Of a stretch of DNA of 64,000 nt, positions 49,218 through 57,019 are shown one piece after another. The first letter of the stretch is position 1. Each line of letters starts with the position of its first letter. Made by a program: the position numbers and the translations under genes. The DNA comes from Acinetobacter sichuanensis (GTDB lineage: Bacteria > Pseudomonadota > Gammaproteobacteria > Pseudomonadales > Moraxellaceae): NCBI RefSeq assembly GCF_003024515.2, contig NZ_PYIX02000016.1:21842-85841 (forward strand), read 5' to 3'. The notes beneath the pieces are model-generated. The model saw only the letters and a program-made list of their open reading frames with translations, had not been told where the DNA came from and made no database searches.

Positions 49218-49964
49218 ATGTCAAAAAAAACCATTATCAAACAGCAAACTCTAATCCGTTATAGCGCCATGACTTTGGCATTGTGCTGCTGTGTGGTAAT
49301 TTTATATTTGACCTTATTCCATCACAATGTCGCTTCTGCTGAGCCTTATCCAATTCAAGGGTTTGATGTTTCACACCATCAAGGCAAAATTGATTGGAAA
49401 AAAATTTCACCAGAGCAATATCAGTTCGTTTATATAAAAGCCACTGAAGGAGGTGATTATCAAGATGATCATTTTCAAAAATATTGGCTAGAGGCTCGTG
49501 AAAGAGGCATGCGAGTAGGTGCTTATCATTTTTTTCGTCTCTGTCGTGAGGGTCAAATTCAGGCTGAAAATTTTATTCGCAGTGTGCCGAATAAGCCAGA
49601 TGCTCTGCCGCCCGTGATAGATCTAGAATATGACAGTAATTGCATCAACACTTTTACCAAAGAACAGTTATTGAAACAAATCAAGATCATGCATGATCAA
49701 CTGCAACAACATTTTGCTAAACAACCGATTTTTTATACCTCTAAAAATTTTTATAACATCATTTTAATTGGAGAGTTTAAAAATACGCCCATTTGGATTC
49801 GTGAATATCAAGATCAACCCGACTTAAAAGATGGTCGTCCTTGGACGTTTTGGCAACGCAGTAATCAAGGCAAAATTCAAGGTATAGCCAAACCTGTAGA
49901 TTTAAATGTTTTTCATGGCGATTTAGATCAATGGAAAAGGTTTTTAGAGCAAAATCATCTTTAA
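49218..49964 (+). CDS. GH25 family lysozyme (muramidase)
   Basis: The 248-residue protein has an N-terminal signal anchor (YSAMTLALCCCVVILYLTLF, about 15-34) and a GH25 (N,O-diacetylmuramidase) domain: GFDVSHHQGKIDW near residue 48, FVYIKATEGGDYQD, GAYHFFRLC, and VIDLEYDSN with the catalytic Asp/Glu pair near 137. The C-terminal strands with DLNVFHG complete the barrel. It cleaves the glycan strand of peptidoglycan. The CCC in the anchor is unusual. The enzyme should sit on the periplasmic face. Position between efflux pump and dinB gives no functional clue. Confidence 0.92.
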   Translation: MSKKTIIKQQTLIRYSAMTLALCCCVVILYLTLFHHNVASAEPYPIQGFDVSHHQGKIDWKKISPEQYQFVYIKATEGGDYQDDHFQKYWLEARERGMRVGAYHFFRLCREGQIQAENFIRSVPNKPDALPPVIDLEYDSNCINTFTKEQLLKQIKIMHDQLQQHFAKQPIFYTSKNFYNIILIGEFKNTPIWIREYQDQPDLKDGRPWTFWQRSNQGKIQGIAKPVDLNVFHGDLDQWKRFLEQNHL

Positions 49965-50101
49965 GTTTCATCTTTACATGATTTTTTAAAAACTTTAAAA
50001 AGACAATTCATATCGCAGTAAACATTCCAATTCACAATTTCTCGTCCGATTTATCATGAGATCAGTTAGAATCATTCCACAGCGATCTGATACTGTGTTT
50101 T

Positions 50102-51157
50102 ATGAGAAAAATCATTCATATTGATATGGATGCTTTCTACGCCTCCGTCGAGTTGAGAGAGCGACCAGAATTAAAACATTTACCTGTGGTGATTTCCTCA
50201 CATCATCCTCGGGCGGTGATTGCGGCAGCGTCTTACCCTGCACGTGCATTTGGTCTACGCTCAGCCATGCCTATGTCACAAGCTCGAAAACTGTGTCCGC
50301 AAGTGATTGTGATTGAACCGCATTTTGATCAATACCGTGCTGTTTCCAGCCAAATTCATCAGATTTTCCAGCAACATACTCACTTGATTGAGCCTTTGTC
50401 TCTGGATGAAGCCTATCTGGATGTCACAGAAAATCTGCAAAATATTCCAAGCGCAACTGAAGTGGCAGAACGAATCCGTGCCGATATTTTTAGGCTGACT
50501 GGGCTGACCGCTTCCGCAGGGGTTGCACCGAATAAATTCCTCGCCAAAGTTGCCTCTGACTGGCATAAACCCAATGGCATTTGCGTTATTAAACCCAGTC
50601 AGGTACAGCACTTTATTCAGAATTTACCACTAAAAAAAATTCCAGGTGTGGGCAAAGTTACACAAGAAAAATTACATAGCCTCAAGCTCGAAACTTTAGG
50701 AGACTTACAAAAAATTGAAGAAAATACTCTGATTCATCATTTTGGAAAATATGGCAAACAATTATTTTTATATGCTCAAGGCATTGATGAACGTCCCGTT
50801 GAGGCTGAACGACAACGTCAACAAATTTCTAATGAAACCACCTTTGATGATGATCTGACCTTACAGCAGTGCACATCTCATTGGAACCAGCTCATTGAAC
50901 GAGTATGGCAAGCTTTAGTCAAAAAACAACTTCAAGCACGTGGCGTAACGGTTAAACTCAAACTTAAAAACTTTCAGGTTTTACAACACAGTAAAAGTTT
51001 TAAACAGGCACTTAGTTCACAGCAAGATATGATTCAGGTGGTACAGACTTTATTAAGTGAAATGCAAATTGCTGAACATTTACAGTTTCGTCTGATTGGC
51101 GTTGAACTCTACCAACTCGCTGAAGCTCAACAAGAAAACCAACTTTCTTTATGGTAA
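50102..51157 (+). CDS. dinB: DinB, DNA polymerase IV
   Basis: The 351-residue Y-family translesion polymerase has the catalytic carboxylates in [12 protein letters not shown] (Asp7, Asp9) and [10 protein letters not shown] (Asp-Glu about 101-102), a thumb helix-hairpin-helix [13 protein letters not shown] near 180, and a little finger from about 240. The C-terminus LSLW resembles a beta-clamp-binding tail (QxxLxLF/W class). The start ATG is 142 bp after the GH25 stop. No UmuDAb-type operator was found upstream, although Acinetobacter lacks LexA. Confidence 0.97.
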   Translation: MRKIIHIDMDAFYASVELRERPELKHLPVVISSHHPRAVIAAASYPARAFGLRSAMPMSQARKLCPQVIVIEPHFDQYRAVSSQIHQIFQQHTHLIEPLSLDEAYLDVTENLQNIPSATEVAERIRADIFRLTGLTASAGVAPNKFLAKVASDWHKPNGICVIKPSQVQHFIQNLPLKKIPGVGKVTQEKLHSLKLETLGDLQKIEENTLIHHFGKYGKQLFLYAQGIDERPVEAERQRQQISNETTFDDDLTLQQCTSHWNQLIERVWQALVKKQLQARGVTVKLKLKNFQVLQHSKSFKQALSSQQDMIQVVQTLLSEMQIAEHLQFRLIGVELYQLAEAQQENQLSLW

Positions 51158-51287
51158 AAATGAGTTAACTGGCTCATCATAATTTTTCATCTTATACTTT
51201 TGGCTATTTTTAAAGCAAAAGAACCTATTTTGTACAAATATTTACCCTGTTTACGCTAAATTAGAGTAATCTATTCCACGCGCTACA

Positions 51288-51405
51288 TTATCCATGTAGT
51301 AGCTGAGAGATCAAAAGTCACCAATACTTTTGCTCTGCTGTCCTGTGATTGGCGTGACGATCAAATCCGAATGTTACAGGGCGCTCAGACAATATCGATG
51401 GATAA
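51288..51405. ncRNA. Structured RNA candidate between dinB and creB
   Basis: Four helices nest in 118 nt: TTATCCAT/ATGGATAA (51288-51295 with 51398-51405, 8 bp), CTGAG/CTCAG (51303-51307 with 51384-51388), a hairpin CAAAAGT/ACTTTTG with a 3-bp outer extension (51308-51336), and CCTGTGAT/GTTACAGG (51342-51349 with 51373-51380, two G-U). The layout is a closing stem, an internal loop and a three-way junction. Strand is undetermined: a TATAAT lies on the minus strand near 51449, and a weak promoter is possible on the plus strand. Consensus parts of 6S, TPP, SRP and c-di-GMP RNAs were not found. Confidence 0.5.
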
Positions 51406-51496
51406 ACTTCATTATTTCAAATTCGCTGTACAACGCTTCATTATACAAAATACCCTCCCCCAAGCTGTAAATCAAAACATTCTCTCTCTTTTAAAG

Positions 51497-51512
51497 TTCA
51501 CCTAAACTTCAC
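51497..51512 (+). promoter_or_regulatory. cre tag (CreB binding site) upstream of creB
   Basis: TTCACCTAAACTTCAC, a perfect TTCAC-N6-TTCAC direct repeat of the CreB/BlrA type, 69 bp before creB. A -10-like TACACT follows at 51545-51550. Confidence 0.85.
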
Positions 51513-51580
51513 TGAAATGATTCGCCTAAAAAATTTAAATTCAGTACACTCAAACTGATTTTCAAAGATATTTCAGCAAT

Positions 51581-52303
51581 ATGAATAATAAAAAACAGAT
51601 TCTGTGTGTCGAAGATGATGCCGCAATTTTAATGCCACTGCGTTATGCACTTGAACGTGAAGAATGGCAAGTGACTTGGGCAAATACAGGGCTTCAAGCG
51701 ATTGAATATATTCAGCAGCAAGCTTTTGATTTTATTATTTTAGATATCGGCTTACCTGACTTAAATGGTTTTGAAGTCTGTAAAAAAATCCGTCAGTTTA
51801 GCCATACTCCCCTGCTGTTTTTAACCGCCCGTGATGATGAAATTGATCGGATTGTGGGGCTGGAAATTGGAGCGGATGATTACTGTACCAAGCCCTTTAG
51901 TTCTCGTGAAATTGTCTCTCGAATCAAAGCCATCTGGCGCAGAATGGAAATACAGGCACAATTACAAGCTGTGCAAAACACGCCTGATTCAAGCGCTCAG
52001 TTGAGTTCATCCACTGTTTGGCATTGTGTAGATGAAGCTTTGCAAATTCAATATTTTGGTACGCTGCTGCAACTGACCCGTTATGAATATCGTCTACTTA
52101 AATTGTTGATTGATCGCCCTGAACAAGTCTTTAGTCGGCAACAGTTAATGGATCATGTCTGGGAGCATCCTGAACATAGTTTAGAAAGAACCGTAGATAC
52201 ACACATTAAAAGTATCCGTAATAAGCTCAAACAAATTGCACCCGAACAAGACCCGATTGAAACCCATCGTGGTTTTGGTTATCGCTTAAAACGGATCAGC
52301 TAA
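51581..52303 (+). CDS. creB: CreB, response regulator
   Basis: The 240-residue OmpR/PhoB-type regulator has a receiver domain (acid pocket EDD at 11-13, phospho-acceptor Asp55 in DFIILDIGLP, Lys in CTKPF near 106) and a C-terminal winged helix (about 150-240) with the recognition region SLERTVDTHIKSIRNKL. It pairs with creC, which begins 4 bp later. Two cre tags in the window match its expected site, one in front of its own gene, so it is probably autoregulated. In Aeromonas and E. coli the homologous pair responds to PBP4 inhibition and metabolism. Confidence 0.94.
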   Translation: MNNKKQILCVEDDAAILMPLRYALEREEWQVTWANTGLQAIEYIQQQAFDFIILDIGLPDLNGFEVCKKIRQFSHTPLLFLTARDDEIDRIVGLEIGADDYCTKPFSSREIVSRIKAIWRRMEIQAQLQAVQNTPDSSAQLSSSTVWHCVDEALQIQYFGTLLQLTRYEYRLLKLLIDRPEQVFSRQQLMDHVWEHPEHSLERTVDTHIKSIRNKLKQIAPEQDPIETHRGFGYRLKRIS

Positions 52304-52306
52304 AAC

Positions 52307-53770
52307 ATGTCCATTTTCATTCGTATCTGGTTTTTCTTTGGTTTGATCATTTTGCTCGGTTTGTGGTTCATGTCTTATACATTTAACCAGCAAGTCAAAC
52401 CCAATGTACGTCAGGTCGTAGAAGATACGCTTGCTGAAAATGCCAATATTATTGCCATGCTGGTCGCACAAGATGTGTATGAGCATCAGGTCAGCACTCC
52501 GCAGTTCGATGAAAAAATTCAAAAAGCACTGAACCGTAAACTGAATGCCACCATCTGGCAGCACAATAAAAAAGAAATTAACCAGCAGATTTATATTACC
52601 GATGCCAAAGGCATTGTCATCTATGACTCTCAGGGCATTGCGACAGGTCAGGACTATTCCAAGTGGAATGATGTCTATCTGACCCTGCAAGGTAAATACG
52701 GCGTGCGCTCAACCCGCAGTTATGCAGAAGATAGTGACAGCAGTACCATGTACATTGCAGCGCCAATTTATTATCAGGTCAATCAACAACAGCAACTGAT
52801 TGGGGTGGTCAGCATTGGTAAACCGAACAGCTCGGTACAACCTTATATTCAACGTTCAGAAAATCAATTATTTAAACAAGCCATCTGGATTACCTTACTG
52901 AGTTTATTTTTAGCCAGTTTAGTCGCTTATTGGCTGAAACACAGCATTGATCGGGTACGTAAATACGCACAGGCACTTGCACCTGTCAATCAGACGCCAC
53001 ATTTCCGTTCGGCACAGGAGCTGAATCTTGTGGCTCAAGCCATTGAAACCATGCGGGAAAAACTTGAAGATCGGGCCTATGTGGAACACTATGTCAATAC
53101 ACTGACCCATGAACTAAAAAGCCCGCTGACTGCCATTCAAGCCAGTGCCGAACTGCTCAAAGAAGATTTGCCACTGTATGACCAACAACAGTTTGCCACA
53201 CATATCCATACCCAAAGTCAGCGTTTAAGAAGCCTGATTGATCGAATGTTATTGCTGACCCGACTGGAAAAATCCAAACATCAGCTTGAGTTGCAAACAG
53301 TTAATCTGGCTGAACTCATTCAACAAGTGCTCGACCAACACGCCAGTCAGTTACACAGTAAAAATATACAGTGTCTACTTGATCTGGATGCTCAGTGCAT
53401 GATGATGGCTGATCGTTTTTGGATTCAACAAACGCTCGCCAATCTTCTAGACAATGCCCTCGATTTTTCCGCAGAATCGGCCAAAATTCTGATTCAGTTA
53501 CACCGACTGCCTCAGCAAAAAACAGCACTGTATATTTTTAATGAAGGTCCCTGGATTCCTGATTATGCACTGAACCAAGTTTTTGAAACCTATTTTTCTC
53601 TGCCCCGCCCTGTGTCACAGCAACGCAGTTCGGGGATTGGTCTAAGTATTGTCAAACAAGTGATTGAGCAACATCATGGGCAGATTAGTATTGAAAATGT
53701 TCAAACGAATCACATTGCCCGACTACAACCCCATCTACAAGGGGTCATGGTCAAAATTCAATTGCCTTAG
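52307..53770 (+). CDS. creC: CreC, sensor histidine kinase
   Basis: The 487-residue membrane kinase has an N-terminal helix (about 4-25), a periplasmic sensor of about 160 residues (CreC/PAS-like), a second helix near 190-210, a HAMP-like linker, a phospho-acceptor region with His268 in LTHELKSPLTAIQASAELL, and a HATPase domain with NLLDNALDFS, FNEGPWIP and GIGLSIVKQVIEQHHG. It autophosphorylates and donates to CreB. It forms an operon with creB. By eye its GC is above the flanking genes. Confidence 0.94.
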   Translation: MSIFIRIWFFFGLIILLGLWFMSYTFNQQVKPNVRQVVEDTLAENANIIAMLVAQDVYEHQVSTPQFDEKIQKALNRKLNATIWQHNKKEINQQIYITDAKGIVIYDSQGIATGQDYSKWNDVYLTLQGKYGVRSTRSYAEDSDSSTMYIAAPIYYQVNQQQQLIGVVSIGKPNSSVQPYIQRSENQLFKQAIWITLLSLFLASLVAYWLKHSIDRVRKYAQALAPVNQTPHFRSAQELNLVAQAIETMREKLEDRAYVEHYVNTLTHELKSPLTAIQASAELLKEDLPLYDQQQFATHIHTQSQRLRSLIDRMLLLTRLEKSKHQLELQTVNLAELIQQVLDQHASQLHSKNIQCLLDLDAQCMMMADRFWIQQTLANLLDNALDFSAESAKILIQLHRLPQQKTALYIFNEGPWIPDYALNQVFETYFSLPRPVSQQRSSGIGLSIVKQVIEQHHGQISIENVQTNHIARLQPHLQGVMVKIQLP

Positions 53771-53789
53771 AACATTGATCCAATCAAAA

Positions 53790-53805
53790 TTCACCTAAAC
53801 TTCAC
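53790..53805 (+). promoter_or_regulatory. cre tag upstream of creD
   Basis: TTCACCTAAACTTCAC, identical over all 16 bases including the spacer to the tag upstream of creB, 83 bp before creD. A TACACA lies at 53834-53839 at nearly the same spacing (28 bases against 32 upstream of creB). Confidence 0.85.
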
Positions 53806-53887
53806 ACAAAGCTCAACCGCAACGCAAATAAAGTACACAACGCTTTTGCAGACTATGTCCTGACACAATAAGATTCAGGACACCATC

Positions 53888-55306
53888 ATGCGTTCGAGTT
53901 TTCTCACCCTCAAAATCATTGCGATTGTCATTCTCGTAGCAATCTTTTCGGCAGGTTTATTGTTTATCTCCAGTCTTGTCTATGAACGACAAGGCTACCA
54001 ACAAGCCTTCCTCACTGAAATTTCACGTAATAACATCAGCCCACAAACCATTATTTCGCCCTTTATCCGTGTGCCTTATAAAGACAAAGAAGCAAGCACA
54101 TGTATCAATAAAAACAATGAGCAATATTCATGTATTCAAGAACATGTCATGCTGATCAATGCAGATAGTACACAATGGCAAGCCAATTTCAATGTTTCTA
54201 ATGATACTTATAAACGTACGATTTATCGCGCCATCAGTTATAACGCGCAACTTTCTGCCAAAGGTATGTTTCAAAAACCAACATTGGAAGCTCATCATTA
54301 TCAATGGGATAAAGCCGAAATCGTATTTCCAATCCATGATCCACGAGGTTTAAACACACAACCGACCTTGCAAATACTCAATAAAAAATATGCCTTTGAA
54401 ATGGGCAGCCAAAGCAATGGTCGTTCTAGTTTTGACTTTATGAGTATTTCTGCCAAAAAATATCCTGAGTTAATCCAAGCCATACAAAATGGTTTTAGCT
54501 TTGACTTAAATACAGATCTGATCGGTCTAGGTAAATTTACCCTTGTTCCAACCAGTCGTCATATCAGCTACCAAGCCAAAGGGAACTGGGCAGATGCCAA
54601 ATATTCTGGGCAAAATTTACCCTTTGAAAAAACCAGTAGTCATCAACAATTTAGTGCTCAATGGAAAAATATTGCACTAGGCAATCAAAATATGAATCGA
54701 CTTGCCGAATGTGATAATAATGAATGTCTACGTCAGTTTAGCAATACTGCGACTGCAGAAGCAGCTTATGAAGAAGGTCAAGCCATCACTGAAAGTGGTT
54801 TAAGCACTGAATTTTTAGAGTCGGTAAATGTCTACACTCAAACTGACCGTGCGATTAAATACGGTATTGTCATTATTATCATCACCTTTGGTTGTTTCTT
54901 CTTATTTGAAGTGCTGAAAAGCTTACGTATTCACCCAATTCAATACTCTTTGGTTGCAATCGCACAAGGGATTTTCTTTGTTCTACTCCTTTCGATCAGC
55001 GAGTACTATGCCTTTGCATGGGCATATGTCGTGGCGAGTATCGCTTGTGTCGGCTTAATGACATGGTACTTATTCTTCGTGATGAAAGGTTTTAAACCTG
55101 CAATCTTATTCGGCATTATTCTCAGTTCACTCTACGCCATCATGTATATGCTGTTGCAGTCTTCAGGCAAGACTTTCCTTATCGGCTCTGTCATTGCCTT
55201 TGTCCTACTCGCTGTGGTGATGTTCATTACCCGTAATATCGACTGGTATCAGATCAGCCATCGTCCTAATCGTGAACTAAAATCTTATACACCTCCTCAA
55301 CCTTAA
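53888..55306 (+). CDS. creD: CreD, inner-membrane protein
   Basis: The 472-residue protein belongs to the CreD family (inner-membrane proteins of the CreBC regulon). It has one N-terminal helix (about 10-30), a large periplasmic domain of about 290 residues (ISPQTIISPFIRVPYKDKE, SIQFLNSx-like strands, and conserved Trp and Tyr), and a C-terminal bundle of six helices from about residue 320 (YGIVIIIITFGCFFLFEVLK, then HPIQYSLVAIAQGIFFVLLLSISE). In Aeromonas and Stenotrophomonas, CreD affects beta-lactamase and envelope integrity. It has its own cre tag, so it should be induced with creBC. Confidence 0.93.
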   Translation: MRSSFLTLKIIAIVILVAIFSAGLLFISSLVYERQGYQQAFLTEISRNNISPQTIISPFIRVPYKDKEASTCINKNNEQYSCIQEHVMLINADSTQWQANFNVSNDTYKRTIYRAISYNAQLSAKGMFQKPTLEAHHYQWDKAEIVFPIHDPRGLNTQPTLQILNKKYAFEMGSQSNGRSSFDFMSISAKKYPELIQAIQNGFSFDLNTDLIGLGKFTLVPTSRHISYQAKGNWADAKYSGQNLPFEKTSSHQQFSAQWKNIALGNQNMNRLAECDNNECLRQFSNTATAEAAYEEGQAITESGLSTEFLESVNVYTQTDRAIKYGIVIIIITFGCFFLFEVLKSLRIHPIQYSLVAIAQGIFFVLLLSISEYYAFAWAYVVASIACVGLMTWYLFFVMKGFKPAILFGIILSSLYAIMYMLLQSSGKTFLIGSVIAFVLLAVVMFITRNIDWYQISHRPNRELKSYTPPQP

Positions 55307-55365
55307 TTTTCATCTATGGATGGTGCAATGCCATCCATCATTTTATCCATTTCACGGAGCTTACC

Positions 55366-55575
55366 ATGCATCACTTAATCATTGATTCTGTAAGAAAAAT
55401 ACAACAACTCTGCCCACCCCAATGCAGCCTTGCTGATTGCCTAAATCTATTGCGAACTCAACAGATTCCATTTTTAAATTTGGGCAATCTAATTATTTGT
55501 CCAGATGCACATTGTCTACTGATTTTCCACATGAAAAAATTACGATGTATCGATAACTATACTAAAACTGCATAA
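55366..55575 (+). CDS. Small cysteine-rich protein of unknown function
   Basis: The 69-residue protein carries six cysteines: CPPQC near residue 16, SLADC near 25, ICPDAHC near 43-49, and RC near 60. Two of the groups are CxxxC and CxxxxC, so metal binding or disulfides are possible. There is no signal peptide. The ATG has the good ribosome binding site ACGGAG six bases upstream, which supports translation. It lies between creD and ridA on the same strand. The family is not recognised; whether it is conserved cannot be told from here. Confidence 0.65.
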   Translation: MHHLIIDSVRKIQQLCPPQCSLADCLNLLRTQQIPFLNLGNLIICPDAHCLLIFHMKKLRCIDNYTKTA

Positions 55576-55640
55576 AGCTGATTTGCAGATCAGCCGTAAT
55601 CCCCTACACTGAACAACATCAAGATAATGGGAATATTTGC

Positions 55641-55997
55641 ATGGCTGTACAACGCTTACATGTCGAAAAACGCTTTTCTGAAATTGCCATTTCAGGCAAT
55701 TTAGTACATCTGGCGGGTCAGCTCGCTTCTGACCTGAGCTTGGATATTCAAGGTCAAACTCAACAGACTTTAGATATAATTGATCGTTTTCTTGCCGATG
55801 CAGGCACGGACAAAAGTCATATCATGTCCGTCACCATTTATCTAAAAGATATTGAAAATGACTATGCTGCATTTAATGAACTATGGGATGCATGGGTTGC
55901 AGATATTGAAGCTCTACCAAGAACGTGTGTAGAAGCTAAACTTTATCATCCTGATGTATTGGTTGAAATGACGGTTGTTGCAGTAAAACCTGAATAA
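55641..55997 (+). CDS. RidA family protein (reactive intermediate deaminase)
   Basis: The 118-residue YjgF/YER057c/UK114-fold protein forms trimers that hydrolyse reactive enamines and imines. The family shows in FSEIAISGNLVHLAGQLASD, the middle helix QTLDIIDRFLADAGTDKSHIMSVTIYLKDIEND, and LPRTCVEAKLYHPDVLVEMTVVA, where Arg103 of PRT-CVEA is the substrate-anchoring Arg. It is a paralogue-type RidA subfamily member, not obviously the housekeeping RidA. GGGAATATTTGC precedes the ATG. Confidence 0.94.
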   Translation: MAVQRLHVEKRFSEIAISGNLVHLAGQLASDLSLDIQGQTQQTLDIIDRFLADAGTDKSHIMSVTIYLKDIENDYAAFNELWDAWVADIEALPRTCVEAKLYHPDVLVEMTVVAVKPE

Positions 55998-56072
55998 TCA
56001 ATGAATAATCAGAATTAAATTTATGATTCAAATTCGGTTGTTTGTTCTACAAATTCTTTAAATTTTATATTT

Positions 56073-56102
56073 AAAAAATGCATGCTCAGCCATGCATTTT
56101 TT
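56073..56102. terminator. Bidirectional terminator between ridA-like and DUF2726 genes
   Basis: AAAAAATGCATG/CATGCATTTTTT, a 12-bp perfect stem with a 6-nt loop between convergent genes. Confidence 0.92.
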
Positions 56103-56106
56103 ATCA

Positions 56107-56643
56107 TTATCCATAAACACGAGAGCGGGCAATACGCTCAGCGTATATTTCTAATTGAGCTGATGAAGCATCTAAAGCATGTACATCATGTGTTTGGATA
56201 TAATCTTCAAAAAAATCTTCACGTAATTTTTGATATTCTGGTACACCAAAATAACGAATGACACGATAACCTGCCATTTCTAGCAAGGTATCTTGATTAT
56301 TATCAGCACTCATTCGTTTCAAAGCATTAGGATCATTTAAAGTAATAATTGAGATAACTTTAAAGTCTTGATCTAAAACAACAAAATCTGCAAACATTTT
56401 TTGATATTTACGACGTGTATGTAAATACTTGGTTGTTAATAATGCATCAAAAGAAACATGAGCCAAAATATTGGCTGTAGGTAAAATTTCTTTTATACGG
56501 CTATAAGTCATTAATTCATGCGAATTAAAAACTGCACGTTGGCGTAACACGCTATCCACTTTTTGCTTATTTTTCAAACCATTATAAGCAATCAAACTCA
56601 CAATAGCGAGTATAGCGAGGGTCACAAGAATCATTAAATCCAT
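56107..56643 (-). CDS. DUF2726 domain protein, membrane-anchored
   Basis: The 178-residue protein has one N-terminal helix (about 4-22, MILVTLAILAIVSLIAYNGL) and then a cytoplasmic DUF2726-type domain: FNSHELMTYSRIKEILP, the strand KMFADFVVLDQDFKVISIITL and a later LEMAGYRVIRYFGVPEYQKL. That pattern resembles nuclease-like folds (restriction-endonuclease superfamily), in which the Asp of FVVLD and the Glu of LEMAG would be in or near the metal site; no catalysis is established. It is a single gene with a shared terminator. Confidence 0.75.
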   Translation of the reverse strand: MDLMILVTLAILAIVSLIAYNGLKNKQKVDSVLRQRAVFNSHELMTYSRIKEILPTANILAHVSFDALLTTKYLHTRRKYQKMFADFVVLDQDFKVISIITLNDPNALKRMSADNNQDTLLEMAGYRVIRYFGVPEYQKLREDFFEDYIQTHDVHALDASSAQLEIYAERIARSRVYG

Positions 56644-57019
56644 GATTTCCTTTCCTTATCTATTTTTATAATTTAAAACGATTTATTACCGTCTTTTATT
56701 TCACTTTTCCATCAATAACTTCAATTTACCATCTAACATATAAGATCCCATCTTATACTTTAGATTTTTGATCATTTACTTATGTATTGCTGATTTGATC
56801 AATAACGACATTAAAAATATCTTGTTCTTATGACAAAGAAATGACATTTATATCCATTTATAGCGATAATGCTCATGGAATTCAACTTTAACCGATGAAA
56901 TAATCGAAATATTGTTAGACAATTTAATTTTTTAGATGAAAAAGGATGTTTTTTTATCTAATTATTTTTCACTCAAATATAAAAAAAGGATGCTTACACA
57001 TCCTCTTCTATTTTAAAAC
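56644..57019. other. 376-bp AT-rich spacer
   Basis: Nothing coding. It holds the ygiQ-type terminator (56981-57004) and presumably the DUF2726 promoter. Confidence 0.6.
56981..57004 (-). terminator. Terminator of the YgiQ-family gene
   Basis: AGGATG/CATCCT stem, 6-nt loop; the plus-strand A run left of it gives a T tract on the minus strand, 16 bp after the stop. Confidence 0.82.

Larger units (their letters stand above)
51158..51580. other. 423-bp dinB-creB intergenic region
   Basis: It contains a strongly folding segment (51288-51405) and a cre tag (51497-51512). A weak dinB terminator (ATGAG/CTCAT) is at 51160-51177. No coding sequence is seen. Confidence 0.7.

Noticed and set aside
51270..51470. 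6S RNA or TPP riboswitch in the dinB-creB spacer
   Set aside because: A CTGAGA fragment is present, but the other conserved TPP parts and the 6S apical repeats are missing, and no thiamine gene follows.
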